Program-made: the position numbers and the translations under genes
Part shown: positions 34,260-48,053 of the stretch, piece after piece
Position numbering within the stretch: the first letter of the stretch is position 1
How the letters are laid out: each line of letters opens with the position of its first letter
Notes under the pieces: model-generated
Told to the model about the DNA's origin: nothing
The model's database searches: none
The model's input: only the letters and a program-made list of their open reading frames with translations
NCBI GenBank assembly: GCA_017163975.1
Contig: JAFFSR010000300.1
Location: 203,501-267,500 of the forward strand
Direction of reading: 5' to 3'
Source of the DNA: Anastatus disparis
Lineage: Eukaryota > Arthropoda > Insecta > Hymenoptera > Eupelmidae
DNA length: 64,000 nt

Positions 34260-36582
34260 CATGCGATGTCTCTGATACTAAAGTAGCTATAAATAATTTG
34301 TCAAATTGAATATCTTTACATCCAAGCACATAGAAAATGTTTTTATGTAAAATTGATTTTAATTAAAATACATTTGGGAATGAGTCGCTCTTGATAATTA
34401 AAACAATTAAGACTTTAAGCGCAATTGGAAGATATTTGTGATCTTACTGAGGCTTAAAGGATTTTGTCGCTTTATTAATTTTTCAAACTAGACACTCTAA
34501 TTATTTTTTTCTGTAAGTTTTTGAATTTAGATGCAGCTGAAAATTTGTCGCTCATGATATTTGACTAAATTTTAACTTTTAATGCAATAAAAGTATGATT
34601 CTGATTCAACAAAAGCCACAAGGATTTTGTCGCTCTAAAAACCTATGGTTTCCAGCACGCTAAAATGATTTCTATGCAAATGTTTGTGATTGTAATGTAA
34701 CTAGGAATTTGTCACTCTTGAGATTATTAACCATCAATACTTTAAACGCAATAAAAAGATATTTCTGATATTACAGTAGCTGCAAGGAATTTATTGCTCC
34801 AAAAATCTTCAAATCCAAGCACATAAAAAATGTTTTTATGCAAGTGTTTTGAATTAAAATGATTCTAGAGAGTTAGTCGCTCTTGATATTTAAAATTATT
34901 AAGACTTTCAGTGCAATTAAAAGATGTTTGTGACCTTACTATGGCTTAAAGGATTTTTCCGCTCTAGTAATTCTTCAATCAGTTCTCTCTAAATATTTTT
35001 TGATATCAGTATTTCAATTTAGATGCGTCTGGGAATTTGTTGCTTATGATATTTGTGTTAATTATAACTTTAAACGCAATAAAAATTCGATTCCGATAGT
35101 ACAGAAGGTTTAAGGATTTGGTCGCTCTAAATATCTATGGTTTCTAGCACCATAAAATGATTTCTATGCAAATGTTTGTGATTGTAATGTAACTAGGAAT
35201 TTGTCACTCTTGAGATTTTTAACTATCAATACTTTAAAGACATTAAAAAGATATTTCTCATATTACAGCAGCTGCAAACAAATTGTTGCTCCTTAATTAA
35301 TAGAATTCAAGCACATAGGAAATGCTTTAATGCAAGCGTTTTAAATTGAAATGTTTTAGAGTGTTAGACGCTCTTGATGTTTATAACTACTGACACTTTC
35401 AGTATAATTACAAGATGTTTGTGACCGTACTGAGGCTTGAAGGATTCTGTCGCTCTAGTAATTCTTCAATCAGCTCTTTCTAACTATTTTTTTATATTAT
35501 TATTTCAATATAGATGCGTCTGGGAATTTGTTGCTTATGATATTTGTATAAATCATAACTTTGAACGCAAAAAAATTCGATTCTGATAATTTAGAAGGTT
35601 TAAGTATTTGATCGCTCCAAATATCTATGGCTCCTAGCACGCTAGAATGATTTTTATGCAAATTTTTGTGATTGTAATGCAATTAGAAATTTGTCGCTCT
35701 TGAAATTGCTAACCATCGATACTTTAAACGCAATAAAAGGTTGTTATTGATACAACAGTAGCTACAAAGAATTTGTTGTTTCAAAAATTTTTAAATATAA
35801 GCACATAGAAAATGTTTTCATGCAAGTTTTTTCAATTGAAATGCATGAGATAGGTGGTCGATATTGATATTCAAAACTAATAAAACTTTGAGTGCAATGG
35901 GAAGTAATATCAGAAATATCTTACAAATGTCTTTAAAGTATTGATGAATAATAATCTCAAGAGCGATAAATTTCTAGATCAATTACAATCACAAAATTTG
36001 CATAAAAATCAATTTATCGTGCTAGGAACCATAGATTTTAAGAGCGAAAAATCCTTAAAGCTTATGCATTATCAGAATCATCTTTTTATTGAGTTATAGA
36101 TTTAATTTATTTAAATATCATGAGCGACAAATCCCCAGACGCATATAAATTCAAAAATTGATGTAAAAAAATATTTAGAGAGAGTTGATTTAAGAATTAC
36201 TAGAGCGACTAAATCCTTTGAACCTCAGTAAGGTCGCAAACATCTTTTAATTGCGCTGAGAGTCTCAACAATTTGAGACAAACTCAATCAAGAGCGACAA
36301 ACTCTCTAAATCATTTTCATTCAAAACACTTGCATACAAACATTTCCTATGTGCTTGGCTTCTATTAATTAAGGAGCAACGATTTCTTTGCAGCTACTGT
36401 AATATGAGAAATATCTTTTTAATGTGTTTAAAGTATTGATGGTTAAAAATCTCGAGAGCGACAAATTCCCAGATGCATGATAATTACAAAAATTTGCACA
36501 AAAATCATTTTAGCGTGCTAGGAACCGTAGATTTTAAGAGCGACAAAATCCTTGAAGCTTCTGTTGTATGAGAATCATATTT
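34260..36582. repeat. ~492-bp higher-order satellite (three ~164-bp monomers) with a strand switch near 35.89 kb
   Basis: GCACATA landmarks at 34326, 34819, 35311 and 35801 give periods of about 493, 492 and 490 bp. Each unit has three related monomers carrying TTTGTCGCT or GTCGCTCTTGA. From about 35890 the same repeat continues in the opposite orientation (GAGCGACAAA, AAGAGCGACAAAATCC) to 36582, where LTR sequence begins. Confidence 0.85.
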
Positions 36583-36767
36583 TGCGATGTGGGAAATTAT
36601 AATAAAGTCAAGACTCTACTAGCTTACAATACCTCGCACCTACGTCACTCGATTTAATTTCTCCATACAATCAGAATTTGCAATGTAAGATGATGGTAAA
36701 TATAAGTTTTCGGAATTTAACTTTAAAGTTTACAATCTACGGATGGTTAGACTTTATCCTATTGAAA

Positions 36768-36896
36768 AAAACACGTTTTTTTTGCGCGTGAGAAAAACAT
36801 GTGTAAAAAATACACGAAAAAACACGCTAAATTTACATGTAAAAAATATGTGCGTTTTACACGTATTTTTTTCACGTGCAAAAAACACGAGTTATT
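36768..36896. repeat. ACACG-rich hairpin
   Basis: An inverted repeat about 130 bp long, centred near 36831 on TAAATTTACATG, with arms built of ACACG and AAAACACG words. It lies just before the CACGTAC array. Confidence 0.6.
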
Positions 36897-36951
36897 TTTT
36901 TATAGGGTTGACCAATAGATTTTCATATCCAAAAATATGAATTTCAAGGTG

Positions 36952-39740
36952 TAGACACGTATAGACACGCATGGACACGTACACACACGTACAAACACGT
37001 ACTCACACATACAAAGACATATAATCACGTACAATCACGTACAAACATGTACAAACACGGACGAACACGTTCTATCACATACAATTACCTACAAACACGT
37101 ATACACACGTACAAACTTGTAAAGGTACATACAAACACGTACACACAAGTACAAACACGTACACACATGTACAAACACATATAATCAGGTACAATCATGA
37201 CAAACACGTAAACACTCTTACAAACTCGCACAATCACAAACAATCACCTACGTACACGTACACACACGTACAAACACCTACAAACACATAAACTTACGTA
37301 GAATCACGTGCAAATACGTACGATCACGTACATACACGTGCAAACACGTACAATTACGTACATACACGTACAAACACGTAAACACACGTACAATTACGTA
37401 TAATCACGTTCGATCACGAACAAACACGTTGACACACGTACTAAATCGTACAATCATGTACAACCACGTACATACACGTACACATACGTACAAACACGTA
37501 CACACAAGTACAAACACGTACACACACGTACAAACACATATAATCACGTACAATCATGACAAACACGCAAACACTCTTAAAAACTCGTACAATTACAAAC
37601 AACAACCTACGTGCACGTACACACACGTACAAACACCTACAAACACATACACTTACGTAGAATCACGTGCAAATACGTACGATAACGTACATACACGTGC
37701 AAATACGTACAATTACGTACATACACGTACGAACACATATAATCACGTACAATCATGACAAACACGTAAACACTCGTACAAACTCGCACAATCACAAACA
37801 TTTACCTACGTACACGTACACACACGTACAAACACCTATAAATACATACACTTACGTAGAATCACGTGCAAATACGTACGATCACGTACATACACGTGCA
37901 AACACGTACAATTACGTACATACACGTACAAACTTAAACACACGTACAATTACGTATAATTACGTTCAATCACGTACAAATACGTTAACATACGTACGAA
38001 AACGTACAATCACGTACAACCACGTACATACACGTACACATACGTACAAACACGTAAACACACGTAAAAACACGTACACACACGTACAATTACGTATAAT
38101 CACGTTCAATTACGTACAAACACGTTAACACACGTACGAAAACGTACAATCACGTACAACCACGTACATACACGTACACATACGTACAAACACGTACACA
38201 CACGTAAGAACACGTACAAACACATACACACGTACAAACACATATAATCACGTACAATCATGACAAACACGTACATACACGTACACATACATACAAACAC
38301 GTACACACACGTAAGAACACGTACAAACACATACACACACGTACAAACACATATAATCACGTACAATCATGACAAACACGTAAACACTCGTACAAACTCG
38401 CACAATCACAAACAATCACCTACGTACACGTACACACACGTACAAACACCTACTAACACATACACTTACGTAGAATCACGTGCAAATACGTACGATCACG
38501 TACATACACGTGCAAACACGTACAATTACGTACATACACGTACAAACACGTAAACACACGTATAATTACGTATAATCACGTTCGATCACGAACAAACACG
38601 TTGACACACGTACTAAAACGTACAATCACGTACAACCACGTACATACACGTACACATACGTACAAACACGTACACACAAGTACAAACACGTACACACACG
38701 TACAAACACATATAATCACGTACAATCATGACAAACACGCAAACACTCTTAAAAACTCGTACAATCACAAACAACAACCTACGTACACGTACACACACGT
38801 ACAAACACCTACTAACACATACACTTACGTAGAATCACGTGCAAATACGTACGATCACGAACATACACGTACAAACACGTACAATTACGTACATACACGT
38901 ACAAACACATACAATCACGTACAATCATGACAAACACGTAAACACTCGTACAAACTCGCACAATCACAAACAATCACCTACGTACACGTACACACACGTA
39001 CAAACACCTACTAACACATACACTTACGTAGAATCACGTGCAAATACGTACGATCACGAACATACACGTACAAACACGTACAATTACGTACATACACGTA
39101 CAATTACGTATAATCACGTTCAATCACGCTCAAACACATACACACACGTTCAAACACATATAATCACGTACAATCATGACAAATACGTAAACACTCGTAC
39201 AAACTCGCACAATCACAAACAATCACCTACGTACACGTACACACACGTACAAACACCTACTAACACATACACTTACGTAGAATCACGTGCAAATACGTAC
39301 GATCACGTACATACACGTGCAAACACGTACAATTACGTACATACACGTACAATTACGTATAATCACGTTCAATCACGTACAAACACGTTAACACACGTAC
39401 GAAAACGTACAAACACGTACAACCACGTACATACACGTACACATACGTACAAACTTAAACACACGTACAATTACGTATAATTACGTTCAATTACGTACAA
39501 ACACGTTAACACACGTACGAAAACGTACAATCACGTACAACCACGTACATACACGTACACATACGTACAAACACGTACACACACGTAAGAACACGTACAA
39601 ACACATACACACACATACAAACACATATAATCACGTACAATCATGACAAACATGTAGACACTCGTCCAAACTCGCACAATCACAAACAATCACCTACGTA
39701 CACGTACACACACGTACAATTACGTACAATCACATATACT
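36952..39740. repeat. 2.8-kb CACGTACAAA minisatellite
   Basis: ~10-bp units of CACGTACAAA, CACGTACACA and CACGTACAAT, with larger rearranged blocks. The block starting near 37429 recurs near 38601 (offset 1,172 bp) with high identity, and a landmark AATCACGTACAATCATGAC recurs about nine times at irregular spacing. Frames across it (NTYTHVQTRTNTY) come from the 30-bp periodicity and are not a gene. Confidence 0.9.
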
Positions 39741-39952
39741 GTATATCATCATATACAGGGCGCCAGACACACCACCAACTAGCTAGCGGTAAGCACGACT
39801 CTCAGCCTGCCTTGGATCGGGAAGTGGCTTTATTTTAGCAAAATCTTTGCCTGTAATGGGGGAAGGAAAGCACACATTTATTCACAACACAAAAACTTTA
39901 TTCAACTTCAATTTCAATTTATATTAAAAGAAATAAATTTGTTTTACACTTA

Positions 39953-40616
39953 CTAGGAGAGTGTCACACCTCCGGATCACGGATTTTGCTCAAACTTCGG
40001 GATAAGTTTTCAGATGATAAAATATGAAAAAAGCTAAAGTTATAGTCATAAATACTCAATATGTCCCTAGTTACAGGCAATTAAAGAAAATCTCTAAAAA
40101 AGTTACTAGATTTTTAAACGCATATAGTTCTTCAGCGTCGATAGCTACAAGCTTGAAACTTTTTTTGAATTAAAGCTGAGCTCAAATCCTTTCGAATTTG
40201 TAGTTATAGCATGTAAAAATATTATTTTTTTCCAAAGTTAGAGCGTAATAAGGATTGGACCTAATTTCAGCTTTTATTATTAATTAATGTTTTTAAAAGA
40301 AAAATCAGGTCCAATGTTTATCACGCTCTAACTTTGGAAAAAAATAATATTTTTACATGCTATAACTACTAATTTGAAAGGATTGGAGCTCAGCTTTAAT
40401 TTAAAAAAAGTTTCAAGCTTGTAGCTATCAATGCTAAGGAACTATATGCGTTTAAAAATCAAGTAACTTTTTTAGTGATTTTCTTTAATTGTCTGTAACT
40501 AGGGAAATATTGAATATTTATGACTATAACTTTAGCTTTCTTCATATTTTATCATCTGGAAACTTATCCCGAAGTTTGAGCAAAATCCGTGATCCGGAGG
40601 TGTGACACTCTCCTAG
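39953..40616. mobile_element. 664-bp palindromic MITE, copy 1 (TTA duplication, Harbinger-like)
   Basis: The ends are CTAGGAGAGTGTCACACCTC and its complement, with arms meeting near 40285. It is flanked by TTA at 39950-39952 and 40617-40619. The matching position in the other LTR (52556-52558) carries a single TTA without the element. A 3-bp TTA/TAA duplication is typical of PIF/Harbinger. Non-coding. Confidence 0.9.
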
Positions 40617-41267
40617 TTAGCCTTAATAAACCTTGCTTAAAATCTACCTATTCGCGCTCTCACATAGCCCACACACACAGAAAAATTTTAAATTACACAA
40701 AAAAAATTTTATTATTCTAATTACACTTCATTTAGATTTACTTAGTTTATATCTTTTAATTTTAAATTTAATTAATGTCTTTTATTTACTTGCCTCTTAA
40801 TCGCTTAATAAACAAAGGAAAAATTTAATTTAATTATCGTTATTGACAAAAAAAAAATTTACTAGACAAGATTTTAATAACGGAATTCGCTTAGATGTTT
40901 AGGCCCGCTTCGCTTCTTTCTATCTCTCTCTCTCTCACTGTCGGCGCTCAATATGCGCCTACGTGTTACTGAAGGAACGAGTTTCTTATCAACTTCAATG
41001 TGCGCGTACTCATGAAAGAAGAAAAATACATATATAATTTCTTTTTAATAATTATTCGCTTAACCGGCAAAAAAGCAGATTTAACTGGTCCAGATTTAAC
41101 TTTGGTAGCACGCGGCCACGTGGCTAACACACTTCGGCACTTACGATCTAACCCCAATTTTAAAGACAATGAAAAAAATTTTAATATATTACGCGTACGT
41201 CGCTCAACAAAAGAAAACCCTTTAATTCGCACTTGATCTTATCTTAGAAAAAATTTTTATACGTTAT

Positions 41268-41493
41268 TGTTAGAATATGCGACTGCCACCTATATCATCC
41301 CCTCCACTTTATCTATACTCTTCTTATAAGAAGTAGCGGGCCTGACGGCCAGTCCTGTATGAGTCGTCTCTTGACGACCACGTATTGGCGCGTTCTTCCT
41401 TATATATATATATATATTTTTATTAATAAATATTCCTTTAATCTTATATTGTGTTTCTCTTTATTTATTAGATAGAAACCCAATATTCCTACA
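41268..41493 (+). repeat. 5' LTR of the LARD-like element
   Basis: 226 bp, begins TGTTAGAATATGCG and ends CAATATTCCTACA. Contains a TATATA tract and AATAAATATTCC. Confidence 0.92.
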
Positions 41494-41512
41494 GGTTATG
41501 AGCCCGAGCGTG
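41494..41512 (+). promoter_or_regulatory. Primer binding site (initiator-Met tRNA, internal type)
   Basis: GGTTATGAGCCCGAGCGTG lies immediately after the LTR. It is complementary to the anticodon arm of initiator tRNA-Met, the half-tRNA priming known for copia. Confidence 0.65.
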
Positions 41513-44500
41513 TAATACATACGTTTTCCACTGCGCGATTTAGTGATAGTGAAATTTAGAAGCGTTTTTATCGATGTGTCTTGCGTTTTCGGCGTGGGCG
41601 CGAAGTGAAATTTTTGTTTTTGATGACTGTGTTTGTATGTGCATAAAATATAAAAAGGCCTATTTTAGTGTGAATGTTTTTTTGGTGTTTTCTGTGTGCA
41701 TATATGTAGCAGTGATGCGAAAAGAATTCTCGAAGGAAATGTTGTGTAAGAAAACAGCCAAACGAAAAATCAAGATGGCGGAAAATACAACAATCTCTTG
41801 TAAGAATGTCGTAACTTAGGCAGAAGAAGGTAGTAAGTATTGCCATGTTTAGGTGTGGTCATGAGTATATGACAAGGCGTGTATATTCTTTCGAATATTA
41901 ATAAGATAAGAAAGAAATTTAAGTTTTCTCTAATAAAATGATGTGGCTAATGACGCGAAAAGAAAACTTAAAATATAGGAGCGGATAGTTTTAGTAAATT
42001 TAGTGCTTGAATTGAAGTGATTTTGTTAATTTTTATTAAGTTTCTAAAAGTTGCAACAAGAAAAGAAATTTCTAAGAAATGGTGCGGAAAAGAAATTTTA
42101 GTGTGGCGTGTTGATGTGAATTCTTGGAATTCGACTCGTAGTGAAGCCGGCCGGCACTGGCTTGCGCATACTGGGTATGAGCGGTGGGGGAGAGGGACTT
42201 ATTAACAAGGCGCGTAGCTAACATAGTAAAAAGAAAAGAGACAGATAGTACGCGCTGCTATTCTCGATCTAATATTCGTTCTCTCTCTCTCTCTCGCTCT
42301 ATTTATGCCTTATGTTGCGTATAGTCGTAAGCGAGCGAAGTAAAAGAATTTTGAAAATAGTTAAAGATGCAAGTATATGCAAATGTTTTTTTTATACAAT
42401 CAACCACATGTATATTTATACGTATGATCATATACATGTGTAATGATAAATATTTTAAACAAATTATTTTGTTGTATTGCAAAAAAAAATGGCAATTGGT
42501 GCGAAATTTGTTAAATATTTTTAATTATCTTATAATTATTGACTAACAAAAGTGGGAAAAATTTCCGGAATATCTGACAGATGTTTTTTTTAAGTTAAAT
42601 GCATTGATGTGTCGGTTCATTGACGTTAAGTATATACATAAAAAATAAGCTTATTGTAACCTCAAAGGTTTTAAATATTTCTCGAGTAAAGAATAAAATT
42701 ATTTTAATATAAACGATGTGTATGACGTGAATACTTTTATACATGGAAATAGATGGCGCGATTGGTGTTAATTTATGCATGCATGTATAAACAAGTCGAT
42801 GCGTGATAATTGCAGTATAAGAAGATGGGCAAACATGCTAGCTCGTTTGTTCACTCTTAATACTTTATAATTCAAATTAATGAATTATAATTTTAGTGAA
42901 TATTTTCTAATATTTATATACAAATTAAAATTAACTCCTGGTTGATCTAAGAGTGTGTGCTTGTTGTTCGGTATCTCATTCTTTGATCAACTTGGGTATT
43001 TGTGTGGTAGATCTTGTTGTTCGGGTCATCATGCATCTACTCGTCTTTTAGATAGCCATACTTGTTGTTCGGTCAACTATCTTTAAGACACGAGTAACTC
43101 GGTACGCGCGCTGCATTAATGCATATGTGTATATTTAAAGCTTTATTAACACATATTGATTACAGAGTAAGGAATGGCGCGACATGAAATTGGGTGCGCT
43201 TGTTTAAATGAAGTGTGAAACATATCTTGTATTATATACTAATAATAATCCCGAGTACTCAGCAGGAGAATATGTCGATCCAAGATAAAGATGCGGTGAA
43301 TAAGAATTGAGTAAAACAGATGAGATTTTTATATAAAAATATTAAATTGATCGACATGCTTAAACAGCATTTAAATACAGTGATGTAAATATAAAGAGAA
43401 ATCTAACGATTTTTCGAATAATTATTTACACACTTTAATAAGGTAAAACTAACCTTAACCTAAAGCTGAATTTATACAGTACTTAAACAGTACTTAAATA
43501 CAGCAATATAAATATAGATAAATCTAATGATTCTTCTACTATTTTTAATGATGGCGTGATTGAAATGGGAGGGAGAAAACAACTTCTGAGCTCAAAGAAG
43601 TTTATTGGTTAAGGTGTGCATCACAATAGACGTGAGTTTAAATGTAACCTGAGCAGTAGTTAAAGCTGATGCGAATGTATTGAGCAAATAAAAATTTATA
43701 AAGCTTTTACAATCTATTTATGAGAATTATGTTGCATAAATTACGAGAGTGAATAATATAGTGAAAATTTTATAAAGATCTTAATAGAAATCTAATTAAT
43801 GGTGAGAAGTTTATATTACAACAGGAGCGTAAATGATGCGAATATTATAAATCTTTCTTGTAAATTTTTTTTTACATATTTAAGGGATTATTTAATTATT
43901 TCAGCCCTTTAGATAAAAGTAACTAATCAAGTTAAAGTTTGAATTTAAAGTTTTAAAAATAAATTGGAAGTTTGAATTCAATTTTTTTAAAGTTAAATTT
44001 AAAATCTGAATTTATTTATAAAGGTGTGAATGTGAAAGGTCATTACATATTAATTAGTAAAATAAGATGTCAATGTTTTTATGATTTTGGTCTTCTGACT
44101 TAAAATCAAGTATTTTATCAAATGAATTTACAATAATTTTTTTAATTAAAACATTAAAATTTTAAAACCTAGAGAAGGATTTAGTGAATTATTAATGACA
44201 AACAAAGTTATGCAAGTTGATAACAAAATTAAATATGACAACTATCAAGCAAATTTCCTAATGGAGAAGAAATCAGATGCGAATAATAAAACAGATGTGA
44301 TTCAGCATATGTTATTAAAATAGTGTTTGAAACAAGTAGTTAAAACAAACTGAAACTGTGCTCGCTACAAATAAACCAGGTGCGCAAAGAGAGTTGGCTT
44401 TGGTAAGCAGTGTTAGATTGAAGACTCAATCTTGTAAATATAAAATCAAGTTTTAGGCCTAACAAATAAAATAATGTCCAAGCTAATAAAAGTGTTTCAA

Positions 44501-45689
44501 ATAAGTGTATAAGAAAATTAAGCGGTGTGAGATTGAGCACAAGATTTAATTTGATATAAGTGATTCTTAAAGAATGGAACTTATATAAATTTTGATGAGC
44601 TTATACTTCTATAATAAGAGTAGCTCTGGTGTATGCTATTATAAGGATTTCTATGTAAATCAGATGAAGGCTGTATCAAATGGAAAATAGATGAGAGCAT
44701 TTGTATGAAAATATCAGAAGGTGTGAGTTGTGTTGGTTAAATTAGTTAAGGACTGCAAATTGTGAAGGATTTCCCCATCTCAAGTCTAATCAATAAAATA
44801 ATAAATATCTAAGTAGCACTGAGTGCAGATATGCAAATACTCAGAGATCATGGTCTATCTCTATGGCGCGATAATGATAAGTTATTGAAGATTATCGTTA
44901 TAAACAGATGACACTTTGCTGATAAGCAATCATTCTATAAAATTAAAGGCGTGCAAACTAATCTAAGTTTTAATTTGAAATGAAGAATATGATATACAGA
45001 AAAGTTATGATCAATTTACTATATCTAGAAGGTGTGATAAGACTGGATATTAGTTACACAATAAAAGTATTAAATTAAAATAAATTACATTCAAAAGAAT
45101 ATGATTGAATTGATGAAAAGAGTATCTCGATGCGTAAAAGGTGCTAAGTCACTGGGTTTAACTTCTAACAGTTCGAGTATCGAAATTCAGATCTTTGCTT
45201 ATGTAAAATTTACTGATAATTGAAAATTTTTGAGTGTGTCATTTTTGTTATTTGGTGAGTTTACAGCTTCTGTACAATAGATCCTGCATTGTCTTTCTTA
45301 CGTGCTAGAAAGAATACGGTGTGACAAATGAAACCAACTAAGAAATGTCGATTTATGATTCTTTAATGTATTGATTAAAGAAATTGCTTATGTCTTGATG
45401 CGATGACGCGATAAAAATATAGATGTGTGTGTTTAAACGAATAGAGGCAATAAAACTGCAGTACGTGATTAAAACGTGAGAACATCACATTATTGAAAGT
45501 GTAAGACTAAAATTAATAAAATTTTAATTGCCGCGTTGTAGAAAACAAATCGCAGTGATGTGTGCAAGACCTCTGACGTTTGACTGGCGCGAAGTTTCAA
45601 ATTATAATTTTAAATATTTTGTTTAATTATTTTGTTCACAGGAAGCAACAGAGTGGATGAGTTATTCCATAGGGTCAGCCGAGAGGGAG

Positions 45690-45915
45690 TGTTAGAATAT
45701 GCGACTGCCACCTATGTCATCCCCTCCACTTTATCTATACTCTTCGTATAAGAAGTAGCGGGCCTGACGGCCAGTCCTGTATGAGTCGTCTCTTGACGAC
45801 CACGTATTGGCGCGTTCTTCCTTATATATATGTATATTTTTTTATTAATAAATATTCCTTTAATCTTATATTGTGTTTCTCTTTATTTATTAGATAGAAA
45901 CCCAATATTCCTACA
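45690..45915 (+). repeat. 3' LTR of the LARD-like element
   Basis: 226 bp, preceded by the purine tract GAGAGGGAG. It differs from the 5' LTR by about four substitutions by eye, so the insertion is fairly recent. Confidence 0.92.
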
Positions 45916-46934
45916 GTTATTATGTTATACACGCACAACGGTAACGAGAAAATTTAGTTTTTCTATATGCTTAGTTACGTAATGAAACCGCACGCACAAA
46001 CTCAAATGTAGAAGAACTTCGATTTATTAATTTTCCCTCACGCTCAATAAGAAAGATACAATTTCACACTTCAATTAGAATCTCGTACACTATTTATCAC
46101 AATCTTACAAATTTAATAAGTGAGATTTCGCTTTGAAACCTCTTAAATTACGTAATTTAACCTCGCGCACAAAAACCACTTCACTGACTCGAATATCAAC
46201 TAGCGAGAGCCGTTGATTCACAAAAATTTAAAAATCTTATCGGGCGCAGCCTACTCACCAGTGCTGTACTTAAAACTCCGTCTAGGTCGATACAGTTGAC
46301 AATGGTGCTCAAGATGGTTGAAGATGGCTAGCTAGCTGGTGATAATAGCAGCTCGATCTCAAGCTCCTTTCGAGTCTTTGTGTGTCGCTACCAGCGACGT
46401 TGAGGGTGGTTTCAACCTCGTCTCCAAAGTCAGACTTTTCTATTTCTTTCCTTATGTCTCAGCTGCAAATCCTCTCCGTTCAACAAGTTTCTCCTCCCAA
46501 ATATGCACGACAAAACAAAACTATTTAAACTTTGCGGCGAATGAATTCTTGTCAGATCCACTTCCTTCTTCTTCGTTCTTTCTATAATTGTGTGTCCTTT
46601 TCTAATTTCTTTTACTCCAATCACTGTTCTAAATTTCTTATGCGATGAATCTTATTGGTCTCCTCTTACTTCCTCTTCATCACACACACATACGCTCAAG
46701 ATGCGTATAACTTTATGCCTTAATTTATTTAAATTAACTTTTGCGTTTTATAAATTTACAACAAGTGTTAATTAAAATTTTTTTTTATACTAGTTATAAT
46801 AATTGTTATTGCTCTATTCTTTGTTAATCTAGTATTATCTTCACTTTATATTTATTCTTTATCCTTTTCTATTTTCTTATGCGCCGATCAGTCTTTACCG
46901 TCTACACATGCTCAGAATACCCTACTGAAAAAAA

Positions 46935-47195
46935 TGACATGTGATCTCACGATTAAAAATGAAACGAGATCTCATATGAGAACTCACATGAGATTTCACG
47001 TGAGATCTCATGTGCCGCAAAATTTTATTTTTCCTGATGCCCGATCTCACGTGAGATCTCATATGAGATCTCATGTGCAAAAAAATTAATTTTCTCGTTA
47101 CCCAATCTCACATGAAATCTCATGTGAGATATCGTGTGAAAAAAAAATTTTTTTTCCTGATACCCGGTGAGATCTCATGTGCAAAAAATTGGATT
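46935..47195. repeat. Tandem GAGATCTCA palindromes
   Basis: Three to four ~75-85-bp units each hold clustered palindromic words such as TGAGATCTCA, CACATGAG and CATATGAG, followed by an A/T-rich spacer (AAAAATTAATTTTC type). The stretch 47196-47389 is AT-rich with nothing else seen. Confidence 0.7.
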
Positions 47196-47389
47196 TTTTT
47201 CTACACTTATAGTTGTAATCAATGTCAATAAATCTAAAATCTAAATTTTAGTCTATAATTCAATTTATTTATATATATTAATAAAATTACTATTGAATGA
47301 TTCTACACTATATCTACAAAACAATCGTTATCTAAAGCATGCTGTTATGGATTATGGTTTTAAACTATATTCGAGCATAATTATACTTA

Positions 47390-48053
47390 CTAGGAGAGTG
47401 TCACACCTCCGGATCACGGATTTTGCTCAAACTTCGGGATAAGTTTTCAGATGATAAAATATGGAAAAAGCTAAAGTTATAGTCATAAATATTCAATATT
47501 TCCCTAGTTACAGACAATTAAAGAAAATCACTAAAAAAGTTACTAGATTTTTAAACGCATATAGTTCCTTAGCATTGATAGCTACAAGCTTGAAACTTTT
47601 TTTAAATTAAAGCTGAGCTCCAATCCTTTCAAATTAGTAGTTATAGCATGTAAAAATATTATTTTTTTCCAAAGTTAGAGCGTGATAAACATTGGACCTG
47701 ATTTTTCTTTTAAAAACATTAATTAATAATAAAAGCTGAAATTAGGTCCAATCCTTATTACGCTCTAACTTTGGGAGAAAATAATATTTTGATATGCTGT
47801 AACTACTATTTCGGAAGGATTTGAGCTCAGCTTTAATTTAAAAAAAGTTTCAAGCTTGTAGCTATCGACGCTAAAAAACTATATGCGTTTAAAAATCTAG
47901 TAACTTTTTTAGTGATTTTCTTTAATTGCCTGTAACTAGGGAAATATTGAGTATTTATGACTATAACTTTAGCTTTTTCCATATTTCATCATCTGAAAAC
48001 TTATTTCGAAGTTTGAGCAAAATCCGTGATCCGGAGGTGTGACACTCTCCTAG
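47390..48053. mobile_element. 664-bp palindromic MITE, copy 2 (TTA duplication)
   Basis: Same length and ends (CTAGGAGAGTGTCACACCTC) as the copy at 39953, and closely similar throughout. It is flanked by TTA at 47387-47389 and 48054-48056. It sits in the interior of the gag-only element. Confidence 0.9.

Larger units (their letters stand above)
41268..45915 (+). mobile_element. 4.6-kb non-coding LTR retrotransposon (LARD-like) with tRNA-iMet type primer site
   Basis: Two 226-bp LTRs (41268-41493 and 45690-45915, TGTTAG...CCTACA) differ by about four bases. They are flanked by the 5-bp duplication GTTAT (41263-41267, 45916-45920), and the other LTR of the host element has a single GTTAT at 53203-53207. 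Directly after the 5' LTR, GGTTATGAGCCCGAG matches the complement of an initiator-Met tRNA anticodon arm, as used by copia-type elements. GAGAGGGAG precedes the 3' LTR as the polypurine tract. The 4.2-kb interior has no frame longer than about 90 codons and no retroviral domain, so it must depend on another element's proteins. Confidence 0.9.
36583..46921 (-). repeat. Left (3') LTR copy with three nested insertions
   Basis: Pieces matching the right LTR are 36583-36615 (edge), 39762-39952, 40617-41267 and 45916-46921. The rest is the hairpin and CACGTAC array, the 664-bp MITE, and the 4.6-kb LTR element. A minus-strand 88-codon frame at 40966-41232 exists in both LTR copies with the same start and stop but no recognisable domain. 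Confidence 0.55.

Noticed and set aside
37429..39480. Long frames of NTYTHVQTRTNTY type (up to 213 codons)
   Set aside because: Three ~10-bp units make 30 bp, which keeps one frame open. The opposite strand is equally open. No gene evidence.
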